This document shows, one piece after another, positions 21,162-31,023 of a stretch of DNA of 64,000 nucleotides. The translations under genes and the position numbers were made by a program. Each line of letters begins with the position of its first letter. Position 1 is the stretch's first letter. This DNA is from an uncultured Pantoea sp. (GTDB taxonomy: Bacteria; Pseudomonadota; Gammaproteobacteria; Enterobacterales; Enterobacteriaceae): the NCBI GenBank assembly GCA_913775175.1, contig CAJYKU010000013.1:17639-81638 (forward strand). The letters run 5' to 3'. The notes beneath the pieces were generated by a model that saw nothing but the letters and a program-made list of their open reading frames with translations, was not told the DNA's origin and did not search any database.

Positions 21162-22586
21162 TTTACCCGAGTCGCTAATTTTTGCCGGAGAGTCCTCAAG
21201 CGTGACGAGGAGGTGCCTGAAGAGGTGGAAGCTGAAAACCAGATGACCATTATTCCCCGGGAAAGCCACAATATCTCACGCAAAGATATCAGCGAAAATG
21301 CTCTCAAAGTGCTCTATCGTCTGAACAAAGCTGGTTTCGAGGCTTATCTGGTCGGCGGTGGCGTACGCGATTTGCTGCTGGGTAAAAAGCCAAAAGATTT
21401 CGATGTCACCACCAACGCTACTCCCGAGCAGATGCGTAAGCTGTTCCGTAACTGTCGGCTGGTGGGGCGCCGTTTTCGCCTGGCACATGTGATGTTTGGC
21501 CCTGAGGTCATTGAGGTTGCCACCTTCCGTGGTCATCATCAGCAGGAGAACGATGACGATCGCAATAGCTCGCAGCGCGGTCAGAACGGTATGCTGCTGC
21601 GCGATAATATCTTTGGCAGCATTGAAGATGATGCACAGCGCCGCGATCTCACTATCAATAGCCTCTACTACAGCGTAGCGGACTTCACGGTACGTGATTA
21701 CGTTGGTGGTCTGCAGGATCTGCAGGAGGGTATTGTCCGGCTGATTGGCGATCCGGAAACGCGCTACCGGGAAGATCCGGTTCGGATGCTGCGCGTGGTT
21801 CGCTTTGCGGCCAAACTCAATATGCAGATCGCACCCGAAACGGCCAAACCTATTCCGCGTCTGGCAACGCTGCTCAACGATATTCCACCAGCGCGACTGT
21901 TTGAAGAGGCGCTGAAGCTGCTGCAGGCGGGCTACGGCTATCGCACCTGGCAGATGCTGTGTGAATATCAGTTATTCCAGCCGCTGTTCCCGACGCTGGC
22001 GCGTCACTTTACGGAAAACGGCGATAGCATGATGGAGCGGATGGTGGCGCAGGTGCTGAAAAACACCGATACCCGTCTGCATAACGATATGCGGGTTAAT
22101 CCGGCATTTCTGTTTGCCGCTATGTTCTGGTATCCGCAGCTGGAGTCCGCTGAACGTATTGCGCAGGAGAGCGGCCTGACCTACTACGACGCCTTTGCCC
22201 TCTCAATGAACGATACGCTGGATGAAGCGTGCCGGGCACTGGCAATCCCGAAACGTATCACCACGCTGATCCGCGATATCTGGCAGCTGCAGCTGCGTAT
22301 GTCGCGTCGTCATGGCAAGCGTGCGTGGAAACTGATGGAGCATCCAAAGTTCCGCGCTGCTTATGATCTCCTGGCGCTGCGCGCTGAGGTAGAGAAAAAC
22401 CCTGAGCTGCAGCGTCTCAGCCAGTGGTGGGGTGAGTTTCAGGCAGCCGTGCCGGTTCAGCAGAAAACCATGCTTAATACGCTGGGCGACGATCCGGCAC
22501 CGCGCCGTAAGCCACGCCGTCCGCGCCGTCGCTCCAGCGGCCCGCGTCGCGATCAGAGCAGCAGCAACAGCAGTAATGCATCATGA
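21159..22586 (+). CDS. pcnB: Poly(A) polymerase I, predicted AUU start
   Basis: PcnB adds poly(A) tails to RNA 3' ends, which promotes decay and controls plasmid copy number through antisense RNA turnover. It is a class II nucleotidyltransferase: [24 protein letters not shown] carries the GG...DxD active site, followed by [11 protein letters not shown] and a basic C-terminus ([16 protein letters not shown]). No ATG or GTG lies near the conserved N-terminus FTRVANFC. The codon before it is ATT at 21159, with GAGGTG four bases upstream. E. coli pcnB is known to start at AUU in the same context, so I place the start here (475 residues). The gene overlaps folK by 4 bases. Confidence 0.93.
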   Translation: MFTRVANFCRRVLKRDEEVPEEVEAENQMTIIPRESHNISRKDISENALKVLYRLNKAGFEAYLVGGGVRDLLLGKKPKDFDVTTNATPEQMRKLFRNCRLVGRRFRLAHVMFGPEVIEVATFRGHHQQENDDDRNSSQRGQNGMLLRDNIFGSIEDDAQRRDLTINSLYYSVADFTVRDYVGGLQDLQEGIVRLIGDPETRYREDPVRMLRVVRFAAKLNMQIAPETAKPIPRLATLLNDIPPARLFEEALKLLQAGYGYRTWQMLCEYQLFQPLFPTLARHFTENGDSMMERMVAQVLKNTDTRLHNDMRVNPAFLFAAMFWYPQLESAERIAQESGLTYYDAFALSMNDTLDEACRALAIPKRITTLIRDIWQLQLRMSRRHGKRAWKLMEHPKFRAAYDLLALRAEVEKNPELQRLSQWWGEFQAAVPVQQKTMLNTLGDDPAPRRKPRRPRRRSSGPRRDQSSSNSSNAS

Positions 22587-23068
22587 CGCGTCTCTATCTT
22601 GCGTTAGGCAGTAATCTGGCCGATCCGCTGCATCAGGTTGATGCAGCGCTTACAGCACTGGATGCCATCCCTGAGACCGTGCGCGTGGCAACGTCCTCAT
22701 TCTACCGTACGCCGCCCTATGGTCCGGCCGATCAGCCTGACTATCTCAATGTGGTGGTGGCGCTGGAGAGCCAGCTGACTCCGGAGGCGCTGCTGAATCA
22801 TACGCAGCGCATTGAACTGGAGCATGGCCGCGTGCGTAAAGCGGAACGCTGGGGGCCACGCACGCTCGATATCGATATCATGCTGTTTGGCAATCAGGTG
22901 ATTCATACGCCGCGTCTGACAGTACCGCATTACGATATGTACAATCGCGCCTTTATGCTGTTGCCACTGCTGGAAATTGCGCCCGGTTTGCGCCTGCCAG
23001 ATGGTCGCCCGTTAAGTGGTGTCGTGGCCGCACTGGACTGTAGCGAAATCACTCTCTGGGCGCGCTAG
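22583..23068 (+). CDS. folK: 6-hydroxymethyl-7,8-dihydropterin pyrophosphokinase
   Basis: FolK transfers pyrophosphate from ATP to 6-hydroxymethyl-dihydropterin, the step before dihydropteroate synthase in folate synthesis. The 161-residue product contains [10 protein letters not shown] at the N-terminus, the loop-3 region [21 protein letters not shown] with the two Mg-binding Asp residues, and the [14 protein letters not shown] block. Its ATG overlaps the pcnB stop (ATGA), so translation is coupled to pcnB. In E. coli a fimbrial cluster separates folK from panB; here only 79 bp do. Confidence 0.97.
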   Translation: MTRLYLALGSNLADPLHQVDAALTALDAIPETVRVATSSFYRTPPYGPADQPDYLNVVVALESQLTPEALLNHTQRIELEHGRVRKAERWGPRTLDIDIMLFGNQVIHTPRLTVPHYDMYNRAFMLLPLLEIAPGLRLPDGRPLSGVVAALDCSEITLWAR

Positions 23069-23147
23069 CGCGATAATTTCCTTCCGGTCATATCCGATCT
23101 GCAATCAATCCAGTAAACTGCGCGCATCAGAATTACCGGAGATTGCG

Positions 23148-23942
23148 ATGAAACCAACCACTATCTCTCACCTGCGCCAGCTGAAAGCCAGCGGGCGCAA
23201 ATTCGCTACGCTTACCGCCTATGATTTCAGCTTTGCACGCCTGTTTGCCGATGAGGGGATCCAGGTCATGCTGATTGGTGACTCGCTGGGTATGACTGTC
23301 CAGGGGCATGACTCCACGCTGCCGGTAACTGTAGCAGACATTGCCTATCATACCGCTGCTGTACGCCGTGGCGCTCCTCAGGCGCTGCTGATGGCCGATC
23401 TGCCCTTTATGAGTTATGCCACGCCGGATCAGACCTTTGCCAGCGCCGCGCAGCTGATGCGCGCCGGCGCCAATATGGTGAAACTGGAGGGCGGTGCCTG
23501 GCTGGCGGATAGCGTCCGGATGCTGACCGAGCGCGCTGTACCCGTCTGTGGTCATCTTGGCCTGACGCCGCAGTCAGTGAATATCTTTGGTGGCTATAAA
23601 GTTCAGGGCCGTGATGAGGCAGCCGCAGATAAGCTGCTGGCCGATGCGCTGGCGCTGGAAGCGGCAGGTGCACAGCTGCTGGTGCTGGAGTGCGTGCCGG
23701 TGGCACTGGCTGAGCGGATCACCCGGACGCTGACCATTCCGGTTATCGGTATTGGTGCCGGCAACGTTACGGATGGGCAGATCCTGGTGATGCATGACGC
23801 CTTTGGTATTACCGGCGGTCATATTCCAAAGTTTGCTAAAAATTTCCTTGCTGAAACCGGCGACATTCGCGCAGCGATTCGCCACTATATTGCCGACGTT
23901 GAGGCAGGCATCTACCCTGCCGCTGAACACAGCTTCTTCTGA
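23148..23942 (+). CDS. panB: 3-methyl-2-oxobutanoate hydroxymethyltransferase
   Basis: PanB makes ketopantoate from alpha-ketoisovalerate and methylene-tetrahydrofolate, the first committed step to pantothenate. The start at ATG 23148 ([20 protein letters not shown]) follows CCGGAG and gives 264 residues, the family length; the 44 extra residues in the track overlap folK. Typical blocks are [36 protein letters not shown] with Mg ligands, and [18 protein letters not shown]. It heads panBC, with panC 15 bp downstream. Confidence 0.98.
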   Translation: MKPTTISHLRQLKASGRKFATLTAYDFSFARLFADEGIQVMLIGDSLGMTVQGHDSTLPVTVADIAYHTAAVRRGAPQALLMADLPFMSYATPDQTFASAAQLMRAGANMVKLEGGAWLADSVRMLTERAVPVCGHLGLTPQSVNIFGGYKVQGRDEAAADKLLADALALEAAGAQLLVLECVPVALAERITRTLTIPVIGIGAGNVTDGQILVMHDAFGITGGHIPKFAKNFLAETGDIRAAIRHYIADVEAGIYPAAEHSFF

Positions 23943-23957
23943 ATCAGGAGACTTACC

Positions 23958-24812
23958 GTGCTGCTTATTGAAACCCTGCCGATGCTGCGTCGTGAAATCC
24001 GGCGCTGGCGTCAGGCTGGCAAACGTATCGCGCTGGTACCAACCATGGGCAACCTGCATGATGGCCATCTGACGCTGGTAGATGAAGCCCGTAAGCGGGC
24101 TGATATCGTGGTGGTCTCAGTATTTGTTAATCCTATGCAGTTTGATCGCGCTGACGATCTGGCACGCTATCCGCGCACGCTGCAGGATGATTGCGAGAAA
24201 CTCAATCGCCATAGCGTGGATCTGGTGTTTGCACCTGCGCCACAGGCGATCTATCCGCATGGCACCGACAGCCAGACGTTTGTTGACGTGCCCGGCCTTT
24301 CTGCGCTGCTGGAGGGTGCGAGCCGTCCGGGACATTTTCGTGGCGTCGCAACGATTGTCAGCAAGCTGTTCAATCTGGTGCAACCAGACGTGGCCTGCTT
24401 TGGGGAAAAAGATTTTCAGCAGCTGGCGATTATCCGCAAGCTGGTCGCGGATATGGGCTTTGATATTGAGATTGTTGGCGTACCCACGGTGCGCGCTGAT
24501 GATGGTCTGGCGCTGAGTTCACGTAATGGCTATCTCACTGCGGATGAGCGTAAGCTGGCGCCTGGTCTGAGCGCAGTGATGCGCAGTATGGCAGAGCGGC
24601 TCAGCAACGGTGAACGCTATATTGATGAGATTGTTGAGCAGGCCGAAGCCGCACTGCAGGAAAAAGGCTTCCGTCCCGACGGAGTGGCTATTTGTGACGC
24701 CGACACGCTGCAGCCGCTCACGGTGGAGAGCCAGCGGGCCGTGATTCTGATGGCAGCCTGGCTGGGCAACGCACGGCTGATCGATAATCAGCAGGTGGAT
24801 CTGATGGCATAA
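23958..24812 (+). CDS. panC: Pantothenate synthetase
   Basis: PanC condenses pantoate with beta-alanine using ATP to form pantothenate. The 284 residues carry [13 protein letters not shown] (HIGH-type nucleotide-binding motif), [20 protein letters not shown] and the KMSKS-like LSSRNGYL segment. The start codon is GTG at 23958, with AGGAG 7-8 bases upstream. It is in the panB operon; panD follows after a 38-bp gap, so the three genes may be transcribed together. E. coli has yadD and other genes around here that are missing. Confidence 0.98.
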   Translation: MLLIETLPMLRREIRRWRQAGKRIALVPTMGNLHDGHLTLVDEARKRADIVVVSVFVNPMQFDRADDLARYPRTLQDDCEKLNRHSVDLVFAPAPQAIYPHGTDSQTFVDVPGLSALLEGASRPGHFRGVATIVSKLFNLVQPDVACFGEKDFQQLAIIRKLVADMGFDIEIVGVPTVRADDGLALSSRNGYLTADERKLAPGLSAVMRSMAERLSNGERYIDEIVEQAEAALQEKGFRPDGVAICDADTLQPLTVESQRAVILMAAWLGNARLIDNQQVDLMA

Positions 24813-24850
24813 GCCGTCGTTTTATTACAGTTTAACAGGGTTATATCACT

Positions 24851-25231
24851 ATGATTCGTACTGTGTTACAGGGCAAACTGCATCGCGTGACGGTCACGCA
24901 GGCCGATCTTAACTATGAAGGCTCCTGCGCTATCGATCAGGACTTTCTGGATGCTGCTGGCATTCTGCAATATGAAGCGATTGATATCTACAATGTGACC
25001 AATGGTCAGCGGTTTTCTACTTACGCTATCGCCGCTGAACGTGGCTCAAAGATTATCTCTGTGAATGGTGCCGCAGCACGTTGCGCCTGTGCTGGCGATA
25101 TCATGATTATCTGTTCCTACGTGCAGGTAGAGGATGAGATTGCCCGCAGCTGGCAGCCAAAAGTGGCCTATTTTGAGGGTGATAACCAGATGAAACGAAT
25201 TGCTAAAGCGCTGCCGGTACAGCTGGCCTAG
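24851..25231 (+). CDS. panD: Aspartate 1-decarboxylase proenzyme
   Basis: PanD decarboxylates aspartate to beta-alanine for pantothenate synthesis. It is made as a pi-protein that cleaves itself between Gly24 and Ser25 to form the pyruvoyl group; both residues are visible in NYEGSCAID. Further conserved parts are Tyr58-type and Asn72-region residues in [16 protein letters not shown]. Length is 126 residues, as in E. coli. Maturation in enterobacteria needs PanZ, which is not in this window. The gene ends before a bidirectional hairpin and is convergent with yadH. Confidence 0.98.
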   Translation: MIRTVLQGKLHRVTVTQADLNYEGSCAIDQDFLDAAGILQYEAIDIYNVTNGQRFSTYAIAAERGSKIISVNGAAARCACAGDIMIICSYVQVEDEIARSWQPKVAYFEGDNQMKRIAKALPVQLA

Positions 25232-25260
25232 TTGCCGCTGACTGCAAGAGGTTGAAACAG

Positions 25261-25289
25261 ACAGGGCGCCCATTGTGGCGCCCTGTTTA
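25261..25289. terminator. Hairpin terminator between panD and yadH
   Basis: The perfect 10-bp stem ACAGGGCGCC / GGCGCCCTGT with loop CATTGT is followed by a short TTTAT on the plus strand. It lies between two convergent genes and could serve both, although the T-runs are short. Confidence 0.75.
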
Positions 25290-25304
25290 TCGCGACAGCA
25301 GAAA

Positions 25305-26075
25305 TCAGGTGCGTAATCCGCGACCGCGCTGAATCAGCGCATAGACCAGCACATAAAACACTACGATAAATGCCACCAGCACCGACAGGGTGAACACCAG
25401 CGGCACATCATTGATTCCGAGGAAGCCGTAGCGGAATCCGCTAATCATATAGACCACCGGGTTCAGCTTCGATACGGCCTGCCAGAAAGGTGGCAGCAAC
25501 GCCAGTGAGTAGAATACCCCGCCCAGATAGGTCAGCGGTGTCAGTACAAACGTCGGGATCAGGCTGATATCATCAAACGTACGCGCAAATACCGCATTCA
25601 GCAGACCCGCCAGCGAGAACAGCACGGCGGTAAGCAGCAGAGTAATCGCCACCATTGGCCAGGAAAAGACGTGGAACGGCACAAAAAACAGTGAAACCGC
25701 CGTAACCAGAATGCCGACACAGACACCGCGAGCCACACCGCCGCCAACATAGCCGGCAATAATGATATGGGTTGGCACCGGTGCAACCAGCAGCTCCTCA
25801 ATATTGCGCTGAAATTTAGCGCTGAAAAATGAGGACGCGACGTTGGCATAGGCGTTGGTGATAACTGACATCATAATCAGCCCCGGCACAATAAACTGCA
25901 TATAGCTAAAGCCGTGCATATCGCCAATACGGGAACCAATCAGATTACCAAAAATAATAAAGTAGAGCGTCATGGTGATCACTGGCGGAACCAGCGTCTG
26001 GATCCAGATACGGGCAAAGCGATTGACCTCTTTGCTCCAGATACTTTTCAGCGCTACCCAATAGAGATGCGTCAT
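25305..26075 (-). CDS. yadH: ABC-2 type transporter permease YadH
   Basis: YadH is the membrane subunit of an ABC-2 type exporter paired with YadG. The 256-residue product has about six hydrophobic segments and the ABC-2 family signature region (NIEELLVAPVPTHIIIAGYVGGG, and the FDDISLIPTFVLTPLTYLGGVFYSL block). The substrate is not established for the E. coli homologue. Its start overlaps the yadG stop by 4 bases, so the two are translationally coupled. Confidence 0.94.
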   Translation of the reverse strand: MTHLYWVALKSIWSKEVNRFARIWIQTLVPPVITMTLYFIIFGNLIGSRIGDMHGFSYMQFIVPGLIMMSVITNAYANVASSFFSAKFQRNIEELLVAPVPTHIIIAGYVGGGVARGVCVGILVTAVSLFFVPFHVFSWPMVAITLLLTAVLFSLAGLLNAVFARTFDDISLIPTFVLTPLTYLGGVFYSLALLPPFWQAVSKLNPVVYMISGFRYGFLGINDVPLVFTLSVLVAFIVVFYVLVYALIQRGRGLRT

Positions 26076-26998
26076 GCTTTACCTCCCGCTTTTCCCTGTG
26101 TCAGGCCAACAAACAGCTCTTCCAGGCGATTCGCCTTATTACGCATACTCAGCACCTGAACGCCCTGCGCGCTTAGCTGACTGAATACGCCGTTCAGCCC
26201 CTGCTCACGCATCACTTCCACTTCCAGCGTTGAGGTGTCTACCAGGCGATACTGAAACCCTTCCAGCTGCGGCAGCGCACTGCGCGGCGCAAGATCAAGG
26301 ATAAAAGTTTCCGATTTCAGCTTAGAGAGCAGTCCTTTCATTGAGGTATTCTCTACCAGCTCACCGCTCTGAATAATACCAATGTTGCGACACAGCATCT
26401 CCGCCTCTTCCAGATAGTGAGTCGTGAGAATAATCGTGGTGCCTCTGGCATTCAGCTCTTTCAGAAACACCCACATTGAGCGACGCAGCTCAATATCAAC
26501 GCCAGCGGTGGGCTCATCAAGGATCAGCAGCTTGGGTTCATGCATCAGCGCACGGGCGATCATCAGGCGGCGTTTCATCCCGCCGGAGAGCATACGCGCC
26601 CGTTCATTGCGCTTGTTCCACAGATCGAGCTGTTTAAGATATTTTTCGGCGCGCTGGTTCGCTTCTGCCCGCTCCACACCGTAGTAGCCCGCCTGGTTTA
26701 CGACGATCTGCATAACGGTTTCAAACGGATTGAAGTTAAACTCCTGCGGAACCAGTCCCAGCTGGCGCTTGGCGTTTACCACATCTTTTTGCAGATCGTA
26801 GCCAAATACCCTGACGCTACCGCCTGATTTGTTAACCAGCGAACTGATAATGCCAATCGTGGTCGATTTACCCGCCCCGTTTGGTCCCAGTAAGGCGTAA
26901 AAGTCGCCCGCCTCTACGTTCAGATCAAGACCTTTCAGCGCCTGTACGCCGCCGGGATAGGTCTTGGTTAGCCCGGAAAGTTCCAGTGCATAAGTCAT
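26072..26998 (-). CDS. yadG: ABC transporter ATP-binding protein YadG
   Basis: YadG is the ATPase partner of YadH. The 308-residue protein shows Walker A GPNGAGKST, the Q-loop LVPQEFNF, signature LSGGMKRRL, Walker B LLILDEPTAGVD and the switch LTTHYLEEAE, with a C-terminal regulatory extension typical of drug/polysaccharide exporters of the ABC-2 class. In E. coli the carbonic anhydrase gene can lies next to it in the opposite direction; here the 231 bp upstream lead straight to hpt without can. Confidence 0.95.
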   Translation of the reverse strand: MTYALELSGLTKTYPGGVQALKGLDLNVEAGDFYALLGPNGAGKSTTIGIISSLVNKSGGSVRVFGYDLQKDVVNAKRQLGLVPQEFNFNPFETVMQIVVNQAGYYGVERAEANQRAEKYLKQLDLWNKRNERARMLSGGMKRRLMIARALMHEPKLLILDEPTAGVDIELRRSMWVFLKELNARGTTIILTTHYLEEAEMLCRNIGIIQSGELVENTSMKGLLSKLKSETFILDLAPRSALPQLEGFQYRLVDTSTLEVEVMREQGLNGVFSQLSAQGVQVLSMRNKANRLEELFVGLTQGKAGGKA

Positions 26999-27229
26999 TG
27001 CGAGTCCATATCCTGTTGTTGTGACATCTAAGCCTGATGAAAATCATAGTGCGCCCGCGCCAGACGTGCGGAAAATTCAGCAGAAATCATGTTGAAATCA
27101 GGCGTGTGCCCGGGGAGATAATAGGGCGCGCTGCATGGAGCAGAATATATATCAGGCCCGCAAGTCAGCGACTTACGGGCAACGCATTCTATACCGGAAC
27201 CTCAGAAAAGCCCCTGGTAGATTGTGCGG
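26999..27229. other. yadG-hpt spacer lacking can; contains an inverted repeat
   Basis: There is no open frame of useful length. It contains an 11-bp inverted repeat with one mismatch, GCCCGCAAGTC-AGC-GACTTACGGGC (27156-27180), and presumably the yadG promoter. E. coli holds the carbonic anhydrase gene here. I saw no recognisable carbonic anhydrase fragment. Confidence 0.6.
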
Positions 27230-27766
27230 TTACTCTTGCAGCATGGTGACTTTGCCGATATAAGGCAGATGGCGATAGCGCTGTGCATAGTCGATCCCAA
27301 AGCCCACAACAAACTCATCAGGAATAGTAAAACCGACATACTCAACCGGTACCTCTACTTCACGACGCTCTGGTTTATCCAGCAGCGTGCAGATGGCCAG
27401 TGATTTGGGCTCACGCAGGCGCAGAATTTCCCGCACTTTGCTCAGCGTATTGCCGGAGTCGATGATATCTTCAACGATCAGCACATCTTTGCCACGAATA
27501 TCCTCATCCAGATCCTTCAGGATTTTAACATCGCGTGAAGAGGACATACCGCTACCGTAACTGGAGGCGGTCATAAAATCGACTTCATGTGAGACATCGA
27601 TTGCCCGGCAGAGGTCAGCCATAAACATAAATGAGCCGCGCAGCAGACCAACCAGCACCATTTCGCTGCCGCTATCGCGGTAAGCGTCACTGATCTGTTT
27701 GCCAAGTTCGGCAATACGGGTCGCGATCTCCTGCTGAGAAATCATCACATCAACGGTATGTTTCAT
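27230..27766 (-). CDS. hpt: Hypoxanthine phosphoribosyltransferase
   Basis: Hpt salvages hypoxanthine (and guanine weakly) to IMP using PRPP. The 178-residue product has the PRPP-binding motif [17 protein letters not shown], the flexible loop [16 protein letters not shown] and the purine pocket [17 protein letters not shown]. coli Hpt has 178 residues as well. It is divergent from the PLP enzyme across 164 bp. In E. coli the quinoprotein glucose dehydrogenase gene gcd lies on this side. Confidence 0.97.
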   Translation of the reverse strand: MKHTVDVMISQQEIATRIAELGKQISDAYRDSGSEMVLVGLLRGSFMFMADLCRAIDVSHEVDFMTASSYGSGMSSSRDVKILKDLDEDIRGKDVLIVEDIIDSGNTLSKVREILRLREPKSLAICTLLDKPERREVEVPVEYVGFTIPDEFVVGFGIDYAQRYRHLPYIGKVTMLQE

Positions 27767-27930
27767 TGCATTTGCCTGGTTAAGGTTTTCAGAAAGCTCC
27801 GCAGTTTATCACAACGCGCCTGATGTCTGAGCGCAGCCACAAAAAGCAATCGATTACGTAGCAAAATTTACTGCGATAGCATTAACTCTATAGCACGGTT
27901 CTGTTCTCCTCTCTTTCAGCCGGAGCTTCT

Positions 27931-29226
27931 ATGACCCACTCATCCAGCAGGAAAACGCCCCGCGACCCGCGTACGCTGCATCCGGAAACGCAAATGCTAA
28001 ATTATGGCTACGATCCCCGGCTGTCGGAGGGCGCGGTGAAACCACCGGTGTTCCTTACCTCAACCTTTGTTTTCAACAGTGCTGAAGAGGGCAAAGCCTT
28101 TTTCGACTATGTTGCTGGTCGTCGTCAGCCGCCGGAGGGTGAGCGTAACGGACTGGTTTACTCCCGCTTTAATCACCCTAACAGTGAGATTGTGGAGGAT
28201 CGGCTGGCAATCTATGAAGGCGCAGAGAGTGCCGTCCTCTTCTCTTCCGGCATGTCAGCTATTGCCACTACCCTGCTCACCTTTGCGCGTCCCGGCGAAG
28301 TCATACTGCACTCTCAGCCGCTATATGGCGGTACGGAAACCCTGCTCAGCAAAACCCTGCACGACTTTGAGATCAAAGCGGTAGGGTTCAGTCACGGTAC
28401 CGATGAAAGCAGCGTCCATGACGCGGCCAGGCTGGCGTGGCAGCGCGGACGAGTTGCGCTGATTCTGATTGAAACGCCTGCCAACCCCACGAATAGCCTG
28501 GTGGATATTCAGCTGATAGCCCAGGTCGCGGATGTGATTAAGCAGCAACAGGGATCGCGTCCGGTAATCGCCTGTGACAATACGTTGTTAGGCCCCCTGT
28601 TTCAGCAGCCGCTGCAACATGGCGCGGATATTTCACTCTATTCGCTGACTAAGTATGTAGGCGGACATTCCGATTTGATTGCCGGGGCCGCACTGGGCAG
28701 CAAAGCGCTGATGAACAAAGTGCGGTCACTGCGCAGCGCTATTGGTACTCAGCTTGATCCACACTCAAGCTGGATGATTGGCCGCTCACTGGAGACGCTG
28801 GCACTGCGCATGGAGAAAGCCGCACGCAATGCTGAGCAGGTTGCTGCCTTTTTACACCATCATCCTCTGGTAACCGCACTGTTCTGGCTGCCCTATCTCG
28901 ATGCACAGAGTCAGCAGGGTCAGACCTGGCGGCGGCAGTGCAGCGGTGCAGGCTCGACTTTCTCGTTTGATATTCAGGGTGGCGAAGCCGCCGCTTTCCG
29001 TTTTCTCAATGCACTGGCGCTGTTTAAGCTGGCGGTCAGTCTTGGTGGCACAGAGTCACTCGCCAGCCATCCAGCCAGTACCACTCACTCCGGAGTGCCG
29101 CAGGAGGTACGACAGCGCATTGGCATCAGCGATGCGACAATCCGCCTGTCGATAGGTATTGAGCATGCTGATGACTTAATTGAAGATATCCGGCAGGCAC
29201 TGACGGCAGCGGAGACGCCAGTGTAG
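27931..29226 (+). CDS. Cystathionine gamma-synthase/methionine gamma-lyase family PLP enzyme
   Basis: This is a Cys/Met-metabolism PLP-dependent enzyme of 431 residues. Visible features are the [23 protein letters not shown] block, [10 protein letters not shown] (phosphate-binding), [59 protein letters not shown] with the PLP lysine at Lys241, and [17 protein letters not shown]. These place it in the family. The reaction (gamma-synthase, gamma-lyase or beta-lyase) cannot be decided by eye. The N-terminal extension of about 25 residues resembles the longer subgroup rather than E. coli MetB or MetC. It stands where E. coli has gcd and is convergent with cueO. CCGGAG precedes the start. Confidence 0.88.
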   Translation: MTHSSSRKTPRDPRTLHPETQMLNYGYDPRLSEGAVKPPVFLTSTFVFNSAEEGKAFFDYVAGRRQPPEGERNGLVYSRFNHPNSEIVEDRLAIYEGAESAVLFSSGMSAIATTLLTFARPGEVILHSQPLYGGTETLLSKTLHDFEIKAVGFSHGTDESSVHDAARLAWQRGRVALILIETPANPTNSLVDIQLIAQVADVIKQQQGSRPVIACDNTLLGPLFQQPLQHGADISLYSLTKYVGGHSDLIAGAALGSKALMNKVRSLRSAIGTQLDPHSSWMIGRSLETLALRMEKAARNAEQVAAFLHHHPLVTALFWLPYLDAQSQQGQTWRRQCSGAGSTFSFDIQGGEAAAFRFLNALALFKLAVSLGGTESLASHPASTTHSGVPQEVRQRIGISDATIRLSIGIEHADDLIEDIRQALTAAETPV

Positions 29227-29234
29227 GCTGCGGT

Positions 29235-30857
29235 CTATGCCACAGTAAAGCCCAGCATCATGCCGGTGTCCTCATGCTCCAGCAGATGACAGTGCGCCAT
29301 ATAGGCATGCTCCGCGCTGGCAGTATGATCAAAGCGCACCATCACTTCACTGCGCCCGCCGTTGACGTTAACCATATCTTTCCATCCGCGGCGATGCGCA
29401 GCGGGTGGTTTGCCATTTTCTGACACAATACGAAACTGTGTGCCATGAATATGGAACGGGTGCAGCATGGCATCGCCCTCACCTGAGATTGTCCACTTTT
29501 CGTTTTTGCCCCGCGGCACAGCAAACATCGGCTTCTGCATGTTAAATGCCTGACCGTTGATTTTGTTGCCATTATGGAAGTCATATTTCCCTGGGGCAGA
29601 GTGCGTCATCGCCATGGCGTGATGACTGCCTGCAGTATGCTTATTCATGGCGTCTGACATCCCGGTAGCCGTATGCTGACTCATGCCGCCAGGCATTTCA
29701 GGTCTGCTGTGCTCTGCAGCGCCCGCCATAGCCTGGTGACCATAGCGCTGCATCAGTGCCTGCATACCCAGCTTATCCAGCTGCGGATCCATTGAGAGCT
29801 GCAGCGTGCGGCTCTCCGCTCCCGCTGCGGCTGGCAACGGCGGCAGATCCGCCAGCTTATCTGGCAGCGTACCGCTTGCCATCACGCGCAGTGGCAAAAT
29901 TTGCACCAGCGGCAGCGAGCGATCAAAGGGGGGCAGCATCATGCCCATCTGCGTGACTGGCAGCGTGACCAGGTCAAAAGGCTTACCATCAGAGGTATCA
30001 ATCAGTACTTCAAAACGTTCACCAGGCAGCATGGGCAGATCGGCCACCTGTACCGGCTCGGTCAGTAATCCGCCATCGCTGCCTGTAACATAAAGTGGTC
30101 GGTTATCACTGGCAGCGATATGCAGCGAGCGTGCATTACAGCCGTTAAGCAACCGCAGTCGCAGCCAGCCGCGTGGCGAAGCGTGCTGCGGATACTGCAC
30201 GCCATTGGTCAGCATCATATCGCCAAACCAGCCCACCGCCGCGCGCATGATATCAAGCTGATAATCGATCTGCGTGCCGGCGCTGTTCAGCTGCTTGTCC
30301 TGAAAAATCAGTGGTACATCATCGGCTCCCCACTGTATCGGCAGGCGTAGCCCACCAGCAGCGTTATCCTCCAGCAGCAGCAGTCCGGCTAACCCCTGCG
30401 CCACCTGATGACCCGTTTTGCCGTGCAGATGAGGATGATACCAGCAGGTCGCGGCGGGCTGATTCGGTGTGAAACTCACCTGGCGGCTACTCCCTGGCGC
30501 TATCACCGCCTGCGGACCACCATCAACATCTCCCGAAATTGCCAGCCCATGCCAGTGCACCGTTGTGGCCTCCGGCAGGCGGTTAACGATATTTACCGTG
30601 ACCTTTTTCTCGCGCTGCAACCGCAGTGCTGGCCCCAGCAGACGACCGTTATAGCCCCAGGTTGGCACCGCTTTACCCTGCCATTGCGTAGTGCCCGCCA
30701 TCGCAGTCAGGCTAATCTGCCCGCGTGCGTCAGGTTCCAGTAATGCCGGCACCGGTAGCAGCGGCCGCGCCGCCGCCATAAGTGATCGGCTCCATAATGG
30801 CAGCGCGCCAGCGGCACTGAGCGCGGCGGTCAGTTTGAGAAAAGTGCGACGTTGCAT
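29235..30857 (-). CDS. cueO: Multicopper oxidase CueO (Cu(I) oxidase)
   Basis: CueO oxidises cuprous ions in the periplasm and protects against copper. The 540-residue product has a Tat signal ([20 protein letters not shown]) and the copper motifs [19 protein letters not shown] and [13 protein letters not shown] in their usual order. A Met/His-rich insert (about residues 370-435, with [16 protein letters not shown] and [13 protein letters not shown]) covers the substrate Cu(I) site, as in E. coli CueO. A promoter with a 19-bp spacer of the CueR type lies upstream. It is convergent with the PLP enzyme and divergent from yacC. Confidence 0.96.
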   Translation of the reverse strand: MQRRTFLKLTAALSAAGALPLWSRSLMAAARPLLPVPALLEPDARGQISLTAMAGTTQWQGKAVPTWGYNGRLLGPALRLQREKKVTVNIVNRLPEATTVHWHGLAISGDVDGGPQAVIAPGSSRQVSFTPNQPAATCWYHPHLHGKTGHQVAQGLAGLLLLEDNAAGGLRLPIQWGADDVPLIFQDKQLNSAGTQIDYQLDIMRAAVGWFGDMMLTNGVQYPQHASPRGWLRLRLLNGCNARSLHIAASDNRPLYVTGSDGGLLTEPVQVADLPMLPGERFEVLIDTSDGKPFDLVTLPVTQMGMMLPPFDRSLPLVQILPLRVMASGTLPDKLADLPPLPAAAGAESRTLQLSMDPQLDKLGMQALMQRYGHQAMAGAAEHSRPEMPGGMSQHTATGMSDAMNKHTAGSHHAMAMTHSAPGKYDFHNGNKINGQAFNMQKPMFAVPRGKNEKWTISGEGDAMLHPFHIHGTQFRIVSENGKPPAAHRRGWKDMVNVNGGRSEVMVRFDHTASAEHAYMAHCHLLEHEDTGMMLGFTVA

Positions 30858-30886
30858 ATCCGTATCCTTGTGATGAACAGAGTACC

Positions 30887-30917
30887 AGCCTAAACCCTCT
30901 CCTCACGGGAAGGTCAA
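30887..30917 (-). promoter_or_regulatory. CueR-type promoter of cueO
   Basis: On the minus strand TTGACC (-35) and TAGGCT (-10) are separated by exactly 19 bases, containing CTTCCC...GAGGGT. The long spacer and semi-palindrome are characteristic of MerR-family copper promoters, and the -35 half matches E. coli CueR sites. It lies about 30 bp before the cueO start. Confidence 0.8.
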
Positions 30918-31023
30918 GTCAGGATATGGAAAAACCGGTAGCGCTATCCGACATGGCAAATTAAGCGGAATCCGGGCGATAACTGTGCTAACGTCAATAG
31001 ATTGTCCTTTGCTGAGAACCATT

